Positions 26,762-39,000 of a stretch of DNA of 64,000 bases are shown here, one piece after another. How positions within the stretch are numbered: the stretch's first letter is position 1; every line of letters begins with the position of its first letter. The stretch is from Flavobacterium azooxidireducens (GTDB lineage: Bacteria > Bacteroidota > Bacteroidia > Flavobacteriales > Flavobacteriaceae), in assembly GCF_023195775.1 (NCBI RefSeq), contig NZ_CP096205.1:1240001-1304000 (forward strand). Direction: 5' to 3'. The position numbers and the translations under genes were made by a program. Below the pieces are notes generated by a model. It was not told where the DNA came from, did no database searches, and saw nothing but the letters and a program-made list of their open reading frames with translations.

Positions 26762-29515
26762 TTACCTTTTTAAAGAAAAATGCCCACGATAAATGATTTC
26801 TTTGTCTGATATTCGGATTATTTTAAACCAATAATCACTTGAAGGAAGATTAATTCCATTGTGTTTTCCATCCCAACCGATACTATTTTTATCAAACGAT
26901 TTAATGAATTTTCCGTATCTGTCGTAGATTTCTACTTGAAATAGCTCTTGAAATTCAGAAAACTTAACTCTCCATTGATCATTCAGTCCATCACCATTTG
27001 GGGTGAAAAACTTTGGATAATTAAGCAAATAAATTTTTTCTGCTATACCCACGCAGTTTGATTCATTTTTGATATAAATGTTGTATTCTCCGGCTAATAC
27101 ATTTTCAAAATAATTGCTATTTTGGTAAGTTATCCCATCTAAAGAATACCAGAAATTTTCATCGTTTGGTAAAACTGTAATGGTGTTATTACTATCAGTC
27201 CAATCTTCTGTGATGATATTTTCGATGGTTGGAGGTGTTGAAAATTGTATGACTAATTCCGTTATTTTAAAACAAGAATTTTGTTCAGAATATATTCTGA
27301 TAAAAATAGTTTGATTCGTAACTTGATAGTTTTGATAATTGGTAATTAGGTTCAAATTTCCATTGGCATCCTCAAAAGAATTATGATAACTAAAATCAAA
27401 ATCAGACGCTAATGCACCTGAAGGAAGGAAGAAATTGTTGTAATCAGAAAGATTGATAACTTCAAAAACACCCTCTTCGTCTTCTTTACAAAAGGTCAGT
27501 GTATATTGATTTAGGCTGGCTCCTAAAAGATCTGAAATAATGATTGGAATGCGTTCACTTTCACATTCATTAATGGTTTGGCTCACATAATAGGTGGTTT
27601 CTGGAATAATTGCTGTAGAAGAAGGAATTGAATCTCCATCGATCGAATCATAAAAGGTTATGTTTTGTCCTTCTATTGATAAATCCGATAACATTAAATC
27701 TTCAACATAACAAGGTTGCAAAGTATTAAAAACTGGAGGTGGCGGAACGAAAATGGTCATTATTACGGGCAATCTTTCAAAATTGGGACAATTTTCAACA
27801 ATGTTTTCATAAAAATAGGTCTGTCCGTCAATTACTTCAAAATCATCACTTAAAGGCGTTGAAGACACCATCGAACTATACCATTTGACATTTAACGCTT
27901 TTGGTTTGATGTCTGCAATTACAGGATTTGGAGTTGTGCCGAAACAAAATTCGTAAGTGTCTTCAAACAGAGGGACAATATCACAGTTAGTGAGTTTTAA
28001 AACGTAAGCTCTTGTTTCATAATAAAACCATCCCGTATCTTCGATTTCAAATATATCTGTAGATAAAATATAATCATTAAACGGATGTGGGTCAAAATCG
28101 GTTTCTCGACTAAAATAACCTCCTAACAGTATATTGTCTTCTGTGTCGGTACTAACTGTATTAACATTTACACGATCTTCAATTGTATTTTCAAATAATA
28201 GTTTATAATCAATCAATTCTCCATTCAAGTTTGCTTTCAGCAATAATGCTGATGCATTTTCTACTTCTATAGTTGTGTCTTCATTCCTATAGAATAATTG
28301 ATTATACTTTGACTTTATTGGCATAATCAATTCACCAAGATTGTTAAAGGTGAAATCCATTAGCCTTTGATCTCCGGGACCAAATAAAGGAGTGTTCCAA
28401 ATATGATTTCCATTTGTGTCTGCTTTAAACAACACCGAATTATAACTTAAGTCATTACTAGGAGGTAAATCACTTATATTGGTATTATTAAATTGTATAG
28501 AGAAAGGTTCTGTATAATTTGCTGAGAAGAAAATAGTATCTGATTCATCTATTTTCATTTTAGTAACACTATAATCCAACAAATCTATAATCCAATTTTC
28601 ATCTAGATTAGGAAGTAACTTTAATATGAACTCTGAAGTAATATATTCATCAGCCGGAACTTGCTCTAAAACTGTATTACCAAACATAAAATTGTTGCGA
28701 TAAAAACCAGTACAATAGATATTATTTTGGCTATCTATCTCAATTTCTGACAAACCATTATAAGAGTTACTATTTTGATTATCAAATGTTTTCTCCCAGA
28801 TAGTAGTTAAATTATTGTCTAATTTGGTAATATAACCCCATTCGACTATGTGATCGATAAATATATTATCGCTATATAAAATTGTGTATCCAACAGCAAC
28901 TAAATCATTATTACTATCTAATTCAATATCGTAAATAAAAGTGTCTTCAAATAAAATAGTGTCTATATAATTACCATATTTATCTAATTTCAAAACAAAC
29001 CCATAAATTTGATCTTTTGACAAGTCTTCATAGGTTGGTGACAATATATTTGGGAAAAATGGATTTGGAGGGTTTGGATCAAAATATAATGTTGAAACAT
29101 GTGGTCGAGTAGATCCACTGATGAAAATATTTTCGTTCTCATCTAACTTTATTGAAGTAAAGAGGTAATGACCGCCTAGTTTCCAATTCTTAGCCCATAA
29201 AATATTTTTGCTTTCGTCTAATTTTACTAAGAAACCGGATGTTATAGATCCTGTGCTAAAAAAAATTTCTTCTTGACCATCTCCAAAATCAGAATGACCA
29301 TTATGTCTCCCTATTGCATAAATATGATTACTACTATTCGTAACCAAATGTGTTACAGGCGAACCAGGAATAAGATCTTGGCCAACCACACCTTTCGTAG
29401 CATATACCCAATCAAACCCTTGTCCCAAAGATTTTAAGGGAAAGAGGAAAATAAAAAGCAATAACAGAAATGCTTTTGATTGTAAGTTATTAATATGTTT
29501 ACAAAATGAAATCAC
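26762..29515 (-). CDS. T9SS type B sorting domain protein (gliding motility-associated C-terminal domain)
   Basis: This 917-residue protein is exported through Sec and then to the cell surface or medium by the type IX system. A signal peptide of about 32 residues ends near SLGQG. Residues 35-500 are beta-propeller-like repeats with Asn/Asp-rich ITKLDNN and LKLDKYGN motifs (SBBP-type). The C-terminal 85 residues are a type B sorting domain: FFTPNGDGLNDQWRV, EIYDRYGKFIKSF, GWDGKHNG and a final FSLKR. It shares this end with the protein at 44387-47602. Ligand and role are unknown; adhesin or structural surface protein is plausible. Confidence 0.85.
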   Translation of the reverse strand: MISFCKHINNLQSKAFLLLLFIFLFPLKSLGQGFDWVYATKGVVGQDLIPGSPVTHLVTNSSNHIYAIGRHNGHSDFGDGQEEIFFSTGSITSGFLVKLDESKNILWAKNWKLGGHYLFTSIKLDENENIFISGSTRPHVSTLYFDPNPPNPFFPNILSPTYEDLSKDQIYGFVLKLDKYGNYIDTILFEDTFIYDIELDSNNDLVAVGYTILYSDNIFIDHIVEWGYITKLDNNLTTIWEKTFDNQNSNSYNGLSEIEIDSQNNIYCTGFYRNNFMFGNTVLEQVPADEYITSEFILKLLPNLDENWIIDLLDYSVTKMKIDESDTIFFSANYTEPFSIQFNNTNISDLPPSNDLSYNSVLFKADTNGNHIWNTPLFGPGDQRLMDFTFNNLGELIMPIKSKYNQLFYRNEDTTIEVENASALLLKANLNGELIDYKLLFENTIEDRVNVNTVSTDTEDNILLGGYFSRETDFDPHPFNDYILSTDIFEIEDTGWFYYETRAYVLKLTNCDIVPLFEDTYEFCFGTTPNPVIADIKPKALNVKWYSSMVSSTPLSDDFEVIDGQTYFYENIVENCPNFERLPVIMTIFVPPPPVFNTLQPCYVEDLMLSDLSIEGQNITFYDSIDGDSIPSSTAIIPETTYYVSQTINECESERIPIIISDLLGASLNQYTLTFCKEDEEGVFEVINLSDYNNFFLPSGALASDFDFSYHNSFEDANGNLNLITNYQNYQVTNQTIFIRIYSEQNSCFKITELVIQFSTPPTIENIITEDWTDSNNTITVLPNDENFWYSLDGITYQNSNYFENVLAGEYNIYIKNESNCVGIAEKIYLLNYPKFFTPNGDGLNDQWRVKFSEFQELFQVEIYDRYGKFIKSFDKNSIGWDGKHNGINLPSSDYWFKIIRISDKEIIYRGHFSLKR

Positions 29516-29736
29516 AAGTAAATAGAATTGAAAATAATGAATTAACGAAAATACAAAAAAAAATCCTAAAAGACTTACTTTCTTGGCTTTAGAAAAGAGA
29601 TGTAATCGGGCTGCACTGGGAAATTAAAAAATTAAAGAGTTGTGATATTCTGTTTTAATAAACTAATTTATTCATTTCAAATTGGATTTTCGCTCACTTA
29701 TAATTTACTTTGCCAAACCAACCTGAAACTTGAAAC

Positions 29737-30525
29737 TTGAAACCTAAAACAACCCTCTACAAAAACACCAAAATCAACTATACCGACACAGGAAAAGGAA
29801 CGGCTGTGGTTTTACTTCACGGTTTTCTGGAAAATTTAGGAATGTGGAATGCGTTTATAGATGAATTTTCAAAGAAAAATCGCATCATTGCGATCGATTT
29901 ATTGGGTCACGGCGATACAGAATGTTTAGGTTACGTCCACACCATGGAAGACCAAGCCGATATGGCACATGAAGTGTTGCATGAACTAAAAATCAGAAAA
30001 GCAGTTTTTATCGGGCATTCGATGGGTGGTTATGTGGCGTTGGCTTTCGCCGAATTGTATCCGGATAACGTGAAAGGATTGGTTTTGTTGAATTCGACTT
30101 CGCGTGCCGATAGTGAGGAACGCAAAACAAATCGAGATCGGGCAATTTTGGCTGTGAAACAAAATTATTCTTCTTTTATACGAATGTCGATTGCAAATTT
30201 ATTTAGCGAAGATAATCGGGAACGCTTAGCCGATAAAATTGAAGAAGTTCGTAACGAAGCTTTAAAAACACCACTTCAAGGCATTGTTGCCGCATTAGAA
30301 GGCATGAAAATTCGCAACGACAGAGAGGTTTTGTTGCATTTTTCACCTTATCCAATTTTGTTAATTTTAGGTAAAAAAGATGGTGTGTTGAACTACAAAG
30401 ACAGCATTGAACAAATTGAAAACACAAAAGTAGAATTGGTTTCTTTTCCGGATGGACACATGAGTCACATTGAAAATGAAGCGGAATTGAAAGCTGTTTT
30501 GCTTAGATTTATAAAGAAAATCTAA
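29737..30525 (+). CDS. alpha/beta hydrolase
   Basis: This 262-residue soluble hydrolase has the catalytic triad Ser95 (GHSMGGY), Asp215 (LGKKDGV) and His241 (DGHMSHIE), with the oxyanion motif LLHGF at 26-30. The fold resembles the BioH/esterase-type family; the substrate cannot be read. The start is TTG inside a short CTTGAAA repeat tract; the first downstream ATG would remove the LHGF strand, so TTG is preferred. Its stop lies 3 bases from that of the convergent AddB-like gene. Confidence 0.88.
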   Translation: MKPKTTLYKNTKINYTDTGKGTAVVLLHGFLENLGMWNAFIDEFSKKNRIIAIDLLGHGDTECLGYVHTMEDQADMAHEVLHELKIRKAVFIGHSMGGYVALAFAELYPDNVKGLVLLNSTSRADSEERKTNRDRAILAVKQNYSSFIRMSIANLFSEDNRERLADKIEEVRNEALKTPLQGIVAALEGMKIRNDREVLLHFSPYPILLILGKKDGVLNYKDSIEQIENTKVELVSFPDGHMSHIENEAELKAVLLRFIKKI

Positions 30526-30528
30526 TCC

Positions 30529-33282
30529 TTATAAAATTTTCTCCTCAAAAGGAAATTCAACATTTAAAATTTCATTTAACAACACAATTAATTCCGTTTT
30601 AAAATCATCTAAAACAGAATCATCTACTTGATTCACAATCACTTCTCGTCCTTCCTTAATTTGAAAAGGCATAAATCCGGCTTTTAAGTTTTTGAAGGAA
30701 ATAATGCCGACTTCCAATTCCGTATTCGGGAAATCGGATTGAACCATGAAGGCATAACATAACAATTGAATGATTTTATCGTATTTGATGTCTTCCGTTA
30801 AACCGTTCCAATTAGAAATAGATAAACTGGCTTGTTCTACTTTTCCGGTTTTATAGTCGATGATGCGGAGTTTTCCGTTTCTAAGTTCAATTCTATCTAC
30901 ATTTCCTTTTATTTTGATGGGAAATGGGAGTCGTTCATCATTTAAAATTTGTTCGTAATTTTTTTCCAAAAACAAGACTTTCACAGCATCATTTTGTTCT
31001 AAAAGACGTTTTTCGAGTTGAAGAAAATTGAAGACATTCCGTTTCGCTACTTCAAAAGCCAATAGGTTTTTACCTTTCGTAATTTCACCTTCTTTATAAA
31101 CCAATTTGAATTGCTTCAACACCTCATCATTTGCCAATTGAAGCATATTTTCAACATTCAAAACGCTTAAAAAAATATTCAAATGAGGTTTATACAATTC
31201 CTCCAAAGCACCGTGAATGATTGTTCCGAGTGTGTTCACGGCAATGTTTTCTTCCACCTCATCCACTTCAGAAATACGCAAAATTCGCTGAAAATAGAAT
31301 TGCATCGGGTTGCGAATATACGTTGTAAGAGTTGATGGTGAAAACCCATTTTCTGCCATTTCTCTTAATCGTTGCATAACCAAATCAGACTTTTCAACCA
31401 ACATGGTTTGATGAGCTTTTTCAGGCAAATAAGCATTATAAATTTGATGAGTAATGGTATGATTCGGTTGTTTTTCCACTTCCAACTGCGTGATAAATCG
31501 GCTTTTTTCGCCGGCATCAATTCCTTCCGATTCGGTGTTATAAAGCAAATAAATATTCTTGGCTCGTTGCAAAAGATGATAGAAATGATAGGTATAAATC
31601 GCATCTTTTTCTTTAAAAGTAGGCAAACCCAATTCTCTTTTCACATCTAACGGAATAAACGAATTTTGCGACTTTCCTGCGGGAAAAACACCTTCATTCA
31701 TCGATGTTATGATCACTGTATCAAAATCGAGCACACGGCTTTCTAAAACTCCCATTATTTGAAGACCTTGCAAGGGTTCACCTTCAAAAGAAACTTCGGC
31801 TAAATCGATTATTTGTTTGTAAAGCGAAAACAAACCTTCAATGGAAGTAATATGATTGTATTGTTCGCAATAAGTTGCTAGTTTATTAATCACTTTAAAA
31901 ACCGCATAAACAAAACTTTTGGTCATTTTATCTTTGGAACTTTCCAACGATAAAAAGTGCTTAATCTCAAGTAGTAAGGATGAGATTTTTTCTAAAACAA
32001 CAACCGGATTATCATTCCATTTTTCAAATAAAAGTGTGAAAAAATCAGTTTTTGTTTCGTTAAATTCAAGTAATTTGGCGTGAGAGATAAAGGTGAAATT
32101 ATTTTCATTCATCTTTTTAACTACCAATTTAGCCTTAGCAAAAGGTTCAACCAACGGATTTTGAAGAACTTCCAACACATCTTTATAGTAAAAGACATAA
32201 CTGGATTGACTCCGTTTAAAAGCATTTTGGTGCATTTTAAACAATTTTGTAACCAACAATTGAGCGGGATTATTTTTGGCAGAATAACCCATGGTGATAT
32301 TGAGATGAGAAACAGATTGCGGAAGTGAATGCAAAAGCGGAATCAACATATTTTCTTCACCTAGAACCACGGCTATATTTTCAAGTTTTTGTTCAGATGA
32401 AATGGTTTCAATTATTTCACCAACCAACTTTGCCTGACCAATGGTTTTGGGTGTTCCCATGATTTGAATTGTCTTGGGTTGCTTGAATTCATTGAATAGC
32501 CATTCGTATGGATTTGACTTGTAATGAGTCCATGACTTTTTGATTTTTCTGGCAAATAACCCTGCATCATGGTAAGGGTCATTGAGAAAAGTTTCTTCCA
32601 CATCCCACAAAACATCTGCTTTTTCAACAGAAAGTAAATGTTGAAATATTTTTTCTTCGGCTTGATTCAACGCATTAAATCCGGCAAAAATGATTTTATG
32701 TTGGATAGAATTTGAAAAATGATTCAAATTTTCAACTGCTTCTCTATAAATCAAACCTTGATAACCTATTCCTTTGGAAAGCAAATGTTTATAAAATGCA
32801 TCATAATACAAAGGCATATTCTCCCAAAACAAAAGATAATTTTCAATTAATTTTGTCTTGTCTTGTGGTTCAAGATTCCATCTTTTAATGGCTTCTATGT
32901 CTTTTAAATACGAAAAGACGTGATTTGGTTCTAATAGATAACGATCAATTTCATTAAAATCTTGCAATAATGTTTTCCCCCAATTTGAAAATTGTTCAAA
33001 AGGTTGTTGCTCTTTTTCGGTTAAACTGATGTAAACATTATAGAATTCGAATAACAATTCAACTGAATCTACCGAACGTATTCCGGCAATGTCTTGAATA
33101 AAGTCTTCGATACTGATAATTTTGGGAGCAAAACTGTTTTGTTGAATTTCATTTTTTAATTCTTCTAATAAAAAGACTTTTGCTCTTTTATTGGGAAGAA
33201 CAACAACTAATTCCTCAATTATAGCTGAATAATTGGCAACGATATGCTTTGCAAGTAACGATAAAAAAGAAATTGGCTTCAT
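30529..33282 (-). CDS. AddB-like PD-(D/E)XK nuclease family protein
   Basis: This 917-residue protein resembles the AddB/RexB-type subunit of a recombinational repair nuclease acting on double-strand breaks. The N-terminus keeps LPNKRAKVFLLEEL, a degenerate helicase-like fold without a usable Walker A. The C-terminal nuclease has FSPSTLTTYIRNPMQFYF near 650 and the metal-binding RIIDYKTGKVE near 809. The Cys residues that bind an Fe-S cluster in Bacillus AddB are not evident around NPMQFYF. Its partner, an AddA-like helicase, is encoded at 36043-39195, separated by ompA and kbl. Confidence 0.85.
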   Translation of the reverse strand: MKPISFLSLLAKHIVANYSAIIEELVVVLPNKRAKVFLLEELKNEIQQNSFAPKIISIEDFIQDIAGIRSVDSVELLFEFYNVYISLTEKEQQPFEQFSNWGKTLLQDFNEIDRYLLEPNHVFSYLKDIEAIKRWNLEPQDKTKLIENYLLFWENMPLYYDAFYKHLLSKGIGYQGLIYREAVENLNHFSNSIQHKIIFAGFNALNQAEEKIFQHLLSVEKADVLWDVEETFLNDPYHDAGLFARKIKKSWTHYKSNPYEWLFNEFKQPKTIQIMGTPKTIGQAKLVGEIIETISSEQKLENIAVVLGEENMLIPLLHSLPQSVSHLNITMGYSAKNNPAQLLVTKLFKMHQNAFKRSQSSYVFYYKDVLEVLQNPLVEPFAKAKLVVKKMNENNFTFISHAKLLEFNETKTDFFTLLFEKWNDNPVVVLEKISSLLLEIKHFLSLESSKDKMTKSFVYAVFKVINKLATYCEQYNHITSIEGLFSLYKQIIDLAEVSFEGEPLQGLQIMGVLESRVLDFDTVIITSMNEGVFPAGKSQNSFIPLDVKRELGLPTFKEKDAIYTYHFYHLLQRAKNIYLLYNTESEGIDAGEKSRFITQLEVEKQPNHTITHQIYNAYLPEKAHQTMLVEKSDLVMQRLREMAENGFSPSTLTTYIRNPMQFYFQRILRISEVDEVEENIAVNTLGTIIHGALEELYKPHLNIFLSVLNVENMLQLANDEVLKQFKLVYKEGEITKGKNLLAFEVAKRNVFNFLQLEKRLLEQNDAVKVLFLEKNYEQILNDERLPFPIKIKGNVDRIELRNGKLRIIDYKTGKVEQASLSISNWNGLTEDIKYDKIIQLLCYAFMVQSDFPNTELEVGIISFKNLKAGFMPFQIKEGREVIVNQVDDSVLDDFKTELIVLLNEILNVEFPFEEKIL

Positions 33283-33297
33283 GTTATAAAAATAAAA

Positions 33298-33323
33298 AAA
33301 CGCCCCGATAAATCGGAGCGTTT
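33298..33323 (-). terminator. rho-independent terminator of the OmpA-family gene
   Basis: On the minus strand AAACGCTCCGAT pairs with ATCGGGGCGTTT, an almost perfect 12-bp stem with one G-U pair and a 2-base loop, followed by a seven-T run. It lies 22 bases after the stop codon. Confidence 0.9.
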
Positions 33324-33344
33324 CTTCAATTATTTAAAAAGAAA

Positions 33345-34736
33345 TTATTTTATAACAACAACTTCTGTTCTTCTGTTTTGAGCTCTACCTGCAGCTGTTT
33401 TGTTATCAGCAACTGGTCTAGATGGACCATATCCTTCAGACTCTAATCTTGAAGCGTCAACACCGTTAGCAATTAAGTAATCTTTAACAGCAGCAGCTCT
33501 TTCTTTAGAAAGTCTTTCGTTTGTAGCAGCTGTACCAGTACTATCTGTGTGTCCTTCAATTCTGAATCTTGAATGTGGATATTCATTCATTACATTTTTG
33601 ATAGAAGCTAAAGTTCCGAAAGAAACTTGTTTGATAGTAGATTTACCAGTATCAAATAAGATAGATTTAGCGAAATCATTTAATTGTTTTACAACTTCTT
33701 CTGATACTTCAGGACAACCGTTGTTAGCAACAGTACCTTTTACTTGTGGACATCTGTCATCTTTGTCAAGAACTCCGTCACCATCTGAATCTGGCCATGG
33801 ACATCCTTTGTTTTCTTTTGGTCCTTTTTCGTTTGGACATTGATCGTCTTTATCAGCGATTCCGTCACCATCTGTATCAGGACAACCTTTTAATGATTTT
33901 AAACCAGCAACTTCTGGACAATCATCATCTTTATCAGCAACTCCGTCTCCATCAGTATCAGGACAACCTTGGAATTCAGCTAAACCAAATTCATTTGGAC
34001 AAGCGTCATCTCCATCAATAATTCCATCACCGTCTGTATCAGGACATCCGTTGAATTGTTTTAAACCAGGTACATCTGGACAAGCATCGTCTTTGTCATA
34101 GATTCCATCACCATCTGTATCTTTACCACCAAATTTGAAAGTAAGACCAGCAAAGTGTTGTAAGTGTGAAGGCATAACAGTTCTGTCATCCTCGAAAGAA
34201 TGTTTGTAAGTAGATTTTACAGAAAGACCTACTACATCAGTGAACCAAAAATTAAAACCTAATCCTCCGTTAACTGTACCTGCACTGTTATCACCTAAGA
34301 AAGTGTAACCTCCACCAATGTGCAATACAGGCTCGATAAATTTAAAGAAAGTACCAACGCTATAGTTGATTGCTCCATCAATTCCGTAGTACATTTCGTC
34401 AATATCTGTAACTACATAATCACCATTGTTCATGTCTGATTTTTCAGATACAAATTTGTCAATTTTGTTAAAAGATCCAGTTACTCCAAAAGAGAAATTG
34501 TCACCTACGTGTCTAGATACTGTTAAGTAAGATACAGAAGGAACTACATTCCAAAAATCTTTAGCGTTAAAATATTCAGAAAACTGATTTTTAACACTCT
34601 CGGCAGCACTAACTCTACCTCCGTCTACGGCATTCGCTCCAAAGGAGATTGCCCATGGGTTGTTACTATCCTGAGCCTGTGAACTTAGTCCAGCAAACAT
34701 AAAGATAGCGACAACTAATTTGTTAAGATGTTTCAT
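33345..34736 (-). CDS. OmpA-family outer-membrane protein with thrombospondin type 3 repeats
   Basis: This 463-residue protein links the outer membrane to peptidoglycan. The start MKHLNKLV at 34736 gives a clean signal peptide (ends SSQAQ); the ATG at 34778 lies at the predicted -7 box and is rejected. An N-terminal beta-barrel (about 20-215) is followed by five calcium-binding TSP3 repeats of the form DTDGDGIxDxDDxCP (about 220-335). The C-terminal OmpA domain has [17 protein letters not shown] and [16 protein letters not shown]. It has its own strong promoter and terminator, so it is probably an abundant monocistronic product. Confidence 0.95.
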   Translation of the reverse strand: MKHLNKLVVAIFMFAGLSSQAQDSNNPWAISFGANAVDGGRVSAAESVKNQFSEYFNAKDFWNVVPSVSYLTVSRHVGDNFSFGVTGSFNKIDKFVSEKSDMNNGDYVVTDIDEMYYGIDGAINYSVGTFFKFIEPVLHIGGGYTFLGDNSAGTVNGGLGFNFWFTDVVGLSVKSTYKHSFEDDRTVMPSHLQHFAGLTFKFGGKDTDGDGIYDKDDACPDVPGLKQFNGCPDTDGDGIIDGDDACPNEFGLAEFQGCPDTDGDGVADKDDDCPEVAGLKSLKGCPDTDGDGIADKDDQCPNEKGPKENKGCPWPDSDGDGVLDKDDRCPQVKGTVANNGCPEVSEEVVKQLNDFAKSILFDTGKSTIKQVSFGTLASIKNVMNEYPHSRFRIEGHTDSTGTAATNERLSKERAAAVKDYLIANGVDASRLESEGYGPSRPVADNKTAAGRAQNRRTEVVVIK

Positions 34737-34775
34737 ACTTGATTTGTTTTGATTACAATACATTGTTAATTGATG

Positions 34776-34806
34776 CAAAAATAAGATGTTTTCTGCTAAC
34801 TACAAA
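34776..34806 (-). promoter_or_regulatory. consensus promoter of the OmpA-family gene
   Basis: On the minus strand TTTG (34803-34806), 19 bases, TATTTTTG (34776-34783): a full match to both Bacteroidota promoter boxes and to their spacing. The transcription start is expected near 34769, giving a leader of about 33 bases. Confidence 0.85.
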
Positions 34807-34835
34807 ACTTAATGTTAAAAATATTAATAAGAAAA

Positions 34836-36029
34836 CTATATAACTTTCAATGACCTACCCACTTGAGTGAACGCATCGATAGCGATATCAAGGTGTTCTT
34901 TGGTATGAGCAGCAGAGAGTTGCACACGAATTCTTGCTTTATCTTTTGGCACTACAGGAAAAAAGAAGCCAATTACATAAACTCCTTTTTTTAACAATTC
35001 ATCAGCCATTTGCTGTGATAACTTTGCGTCATATAGCATTACAGGAACAATTGCAGAATCTCCGTCAATAATATCGAAACCGGCTTCTTTCATTCCTTTT
35101 TTGAAATAATTGGTATTCCATTCGAGTTGATCACGAAGCGAAGTATCTTTTTCTAATAATTCAAAAACTTTTAGAGAAGCACCAACTATTGAAGGAGCTA
35201 ATGAATTTGAAAATAAATAAGGCCGTGAACGTTGTCTTAATAGTTCAATAATTTCTTTTTTAGCAGTGGTATAACCTCCCATGGCTCCGCCTAATGCTTT
35301 TCCTAATGTTCCGGTGATGATGTCAACGCGACCCATAACACCTTTTGCTTCCAATGTTCCTTTTCCGGTTGCACCAATAAATCCGGCAGCATGACATTCG
35401 TCTACCATTACCATCGCATCATATTTATCGGCTAAATCGCAAATTTTGTCTAGTGAAGCAACTATACCATCCATCGAAAAAACACCATCGGTTACAATTA
35501 ATTTAAAGCGTTTTCCTTCTTGATTGGCTTTAATCAATTGTTGTTCCAACTCTTCCATATTATTATTATCATAACGATAGCGGGCTGCTTTACACAAACG
35601 AACCCCATCAATAATAGAAGCATGATTTAAACTATCCGAAATAATAGCATCTTCTTCACCTAACAAAGGTTCAAAAACACCACCGTTTGCATCAAAAGCT
35701 GCTGCATACAAAATCGTGTCTTCGGTTCCGTAGAATTCAGCGATTTTTTGTTCTAATTGTTTGTGAATATCTTGTGTGCCGCAAATGAATCGAACAGACG
35801 ACATTCCGAAGCCATGCGAATCTAAGGCATCTTTGGCCGCTTGAACCACTTCAGGATGCGAAGAGAGTCCTAAATAATTATTTGCACAGAAATTCAGTAC
35901 TTTTTCGCCAGTAGAAATTGTGATTTCTGCTCCTTGAGGCGAAGTAATGATGCGTTCTTTTTTAAACAATCCGTTTTGTTGAATTGTATCTAATTCGTTT
36001 TGTAAGTGTTGTTGTATTTTACCGTACAT
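34836..36029 (-). CDS. kbl: glycine C-acetyltransferase (2-amino-3-ketobutyrate CoA ligase)
   Basis: This 397-residue PLP enzyme of the alpha-oxoamine synthase family converts 2-amino-3-ketobutyrate and CoA to glycine and acetyl-CoA in threonine degradation. The PLP lysine is Lys244 ([10 protein letters not shown]), with Asp210 and His213 (VDECHAAG) and His136 (NHASIIDG) around the cofactor. The length fits Kbl. No threonine dehydrogenase gene is adjacent; the gene follows the AddA-like helicase by 13 bases. BioF or a serine palmitoyltransferase-like role is the alternative but less likely. Confidence 0.9.
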   Translation of the reverse strand: MYGKIQQHLQNELDTIQQNGLFKKERIITSPQGAEITISTGEKVLNFCANNYLGLSSHPEVVQAAKDALDSHGFGMSSVRFICGTQDIHKQLEQKIAEFYGTEDTILYAAAFDANGGVFEPLLGEEDAIISDSLNHASIIDGVRLCKAARYRYDNNNMEELEQQLIKANQEGKRFKLIVTDGVFSMDGIVASLDKICDLADKYDAMVMVDECHAAGFIGATGKGTLEAKGVMGRVDIITGTLGKALGGAMGGYTTAKKEIIELLRQRSRPYLFSNSLAPSIVGASLKVFELLEKDTSLRDQLEWNTNYFKKGMKEAGFDIIDGDSAIVPVMLYDAKLSQQMADELLKKGVYVIGFFFPVVPKDKARIRVQLSAAHTKEHLDIAIDAFTQVGRSLKVI

Positions 36030-36042
36030 GTTGTTTTATTTT

Positions 36043-39000
36043 TTACAAAGTTACTATTTCCAAAGTTTCTCCAATATAAACCAATGCTTTTTTAACGACT
36101 TTAAAACCCATGTTTTGCAAAGCAGTTTCATATATTTCTATTTGTTTATGATGTTTAGCGAGCGGATTTCCCGTTTTATAATCGAGAATCATTACTTGAT
36201 TTTGCTCATTAATTATAATTCGATCCGGTTTTACGATTGCATCTTCTTTTCGTAAAATAATCTGCTCATTCAATATTTTATTCGATTCATCAAAAAAGAT
36301 GAATAATTCAGGATGCAAACAAATTTGATTGATAATCGACAAAACGGATTCTTTTTGGCTTAAAGCAATAATTCCGTTTTCTAATGCTTTGGTAACCGCC
36401 AAATCAATGTCGCTTTTGGTTTTTATATAGGATAATATTTCGTGAATCACATTACCATATTCAATTGCTTTTTGTTGATGCGTTCCCCACATCAAACTTT
36501 CACGTTGAGCGATTTTGATTGAATTTGGATTTAAATTTTCCTCTACCAATGAAATGGGAATTAATTCCTGCACTTTTTTACTTTCAAGAGAAACTTTATT
36601 CGAATTTCCCCATTCATATACTCTTTTTTGAGTATCGAAAATAGTATTTTCAATTAGAAAATTTAGAAAAAAACTCGACATATTGTTAGGAGAAACTTCA
36701 CCCTTCGAATTCAAATTCATACTCGAAATAATATGAAGCTGCTCTTCTGCCCGCGTGAGTGCTACATAAAGAATGTTGATGTTATCTAACAATTCTTCTT
36801 CTTTTTTCTGATGATACACGGCAGCTGCAGACTCACCAAATTCTTCAACATTTTTATTGTTATCAATTAAAACTTTGGGTAATTCGATTAAATCGGATTC
36901 GGGTTCAATCCACAATTTATCTTTGGGTGAATTGGTATAATTTTCTTCGGCAAACGGAAAAATTACCACCGGAAATTCTAATCCTTTTGATTTGTGAATG
37001 GTCATAATACGAATAGCATTGTTTCCTTCCGGCGATGGAATGCTGAATTTGACACTATTTTCATCCCAATACGATAAAAAATCTGAAATTCCGCTTTGGT
37101 TTTTAATATCTCTATCTAAAACCCGATCCAGAAAATCTTGAATGTATGCATTGGATATTTTTGGTTTGATGAATGTTCGAATAATGGTTTCAACCGCTTC
37201 ATACAACGATTTTTTTCTGATTTGTTGAAACGAAAAAGACAATTCTAACGAAGTTAACCAAGTTTCTAATTCACTTTCTTGTTCAAATTCCATTCCTTTT
37301 GCCACAAAATCGTGAGTTGGAATTTCTTGCTGAAGATTTTTAGCCACATAATACAAAAAATGTGCTTTCGATTCTTTATCAGCACCGTTTTTAAGAAATC
37401 GCAATAATGTAATGATCAAATTTACATCGGAAGAATTTTGCAACAGCAGCGATTCAGACGAAACAATCGGAATACTTTTTTCGGTTAAAAAAGCAGCAAT
37501 TTTTACTCCTGGATCTTTTTTTCGGGTGAGAATAACCATGTCGCGATAGGAGAAATTTTTCGCTTTTAACTCTTCAATGGTTTGAAGGACGGCTTCTAAA
37601 TACAAATCGTCTTTTTCAATATCGTCTTCCCATTCTGATTTGGATGGAATGAAAGAAAGTTTCACATAACCACCTTTTTTATCGTTTTCTTTTTGAAAGC
37701 TGTGTTTTTCATATAATTCTTTATAATCCGGATGCTCGAAACTGCTCGATAAAAACTTGAAAAACTGATTATTAAAATCGATGATTTGGCTATAACTTCG
37801 CCAGTTGGTGTCTAAATGAAAAAGTTTCTTTTCCGGATTTATAAATGGATTTTCATCTTTACTTAATTCGATAAATTGTTCTGCTTTTCCACCACGCCAA
37901 CGATAAATCGATTGTTTTGGGTCACCCACAATCATCAACGAACCTCTTTCTTGGTTTAAATCTTCGGTGGACAAAGCATTATCAATCAACGGAATTAAAT
38001 TTTCCCACTGCATTTGCGAGGTATCCTGAAATTCATCTATAAAAAAATGTTTATACCGTTCGCCCATCCTTTCATAAATAAAGGGAGCAGGTTGGTTTTG
38101 AATTTCGTTGTGAATGATGGCATTGAATTCTGAAATCGATAAAATATTCTGTTCTTCCTGAATTTTATCCAATTCCTGACTCACACGATTTAAAAGTGAT
38201 AAGGGTGTGATGTTTTTTAAAAAAGCCAAATACAACATATATTCTTTGACGGAAGAATGTATTAAACTGAAAAAATGCAATAATTCTGTTGCAATTGAAT
38301 CAACCGCCTCTTTTTGTGGGTTCGGAATGGATTTGGAATACCGATTTCCTTCGGACAAATATTCTTCAATTTTTGCATTGTTGATGATTTCGCCTTGAGC
38401 CGTTTTTGTAAAATAATTAAAAACTACACCTCTACTAAATGATTTGGCATCTAACTGATGGTTGTTAATGAGTCGCATAGCTTTTTGCCCGGCTTCCAAA
38501 CATTTTTTTTCAATGGTTTTGATTTTGTCGAGCACATTTTTTTTTAACTCAATAAATTCCGGAATCTGTTTGTCTTTAAAATGAACAATTTCATTACGGT
38601 TGTTTTCGTTGGTTAACAACTTCGAAATTTCTTTGATGTCGCGAGTAACATCCCACGATTTATCGTCGTCTGTTTTTTCTAAAGTGAAATCTACCAACAA
38701 ACGTGTGAGCATTTCATCATCGCCGGCTTGAGCAATAATGGCATCAATGGCTTCTTGCAAAAGATTATCGGTTTCTAGCGAGACTTCAAACGTAGAAGGC
38801 AAATTCAAATCGTGAGCAAAAGTTCGGATTACTTTGTGTGTAAATTTATCAATCGTAGAAATATCAAAAGCGGCATAATTGTGAATGATATTTCGAATAA
38901 TGGCTTTTGATTTTTGTTTAATTTCTTGTGTTGATAATCCGGTTTCATTCACAATAGCATTTATCACCGCCATAGCTTTTGCGTTGGGTTCTTCTGTTGC

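Noticed and set aside
33730..34130. Tandem DNA repeat in the OmpA-family gene
   Set aside because: The repeats are the coding sequence of the five TSP3 calcium-binding units, not a non-coding or CRISPR array.
34737..34778. N-terminal extension of the OmpA-family protein
   Set aside because: It overlaps the -7 box and would bury the signal peptide behind 14 polar residues.
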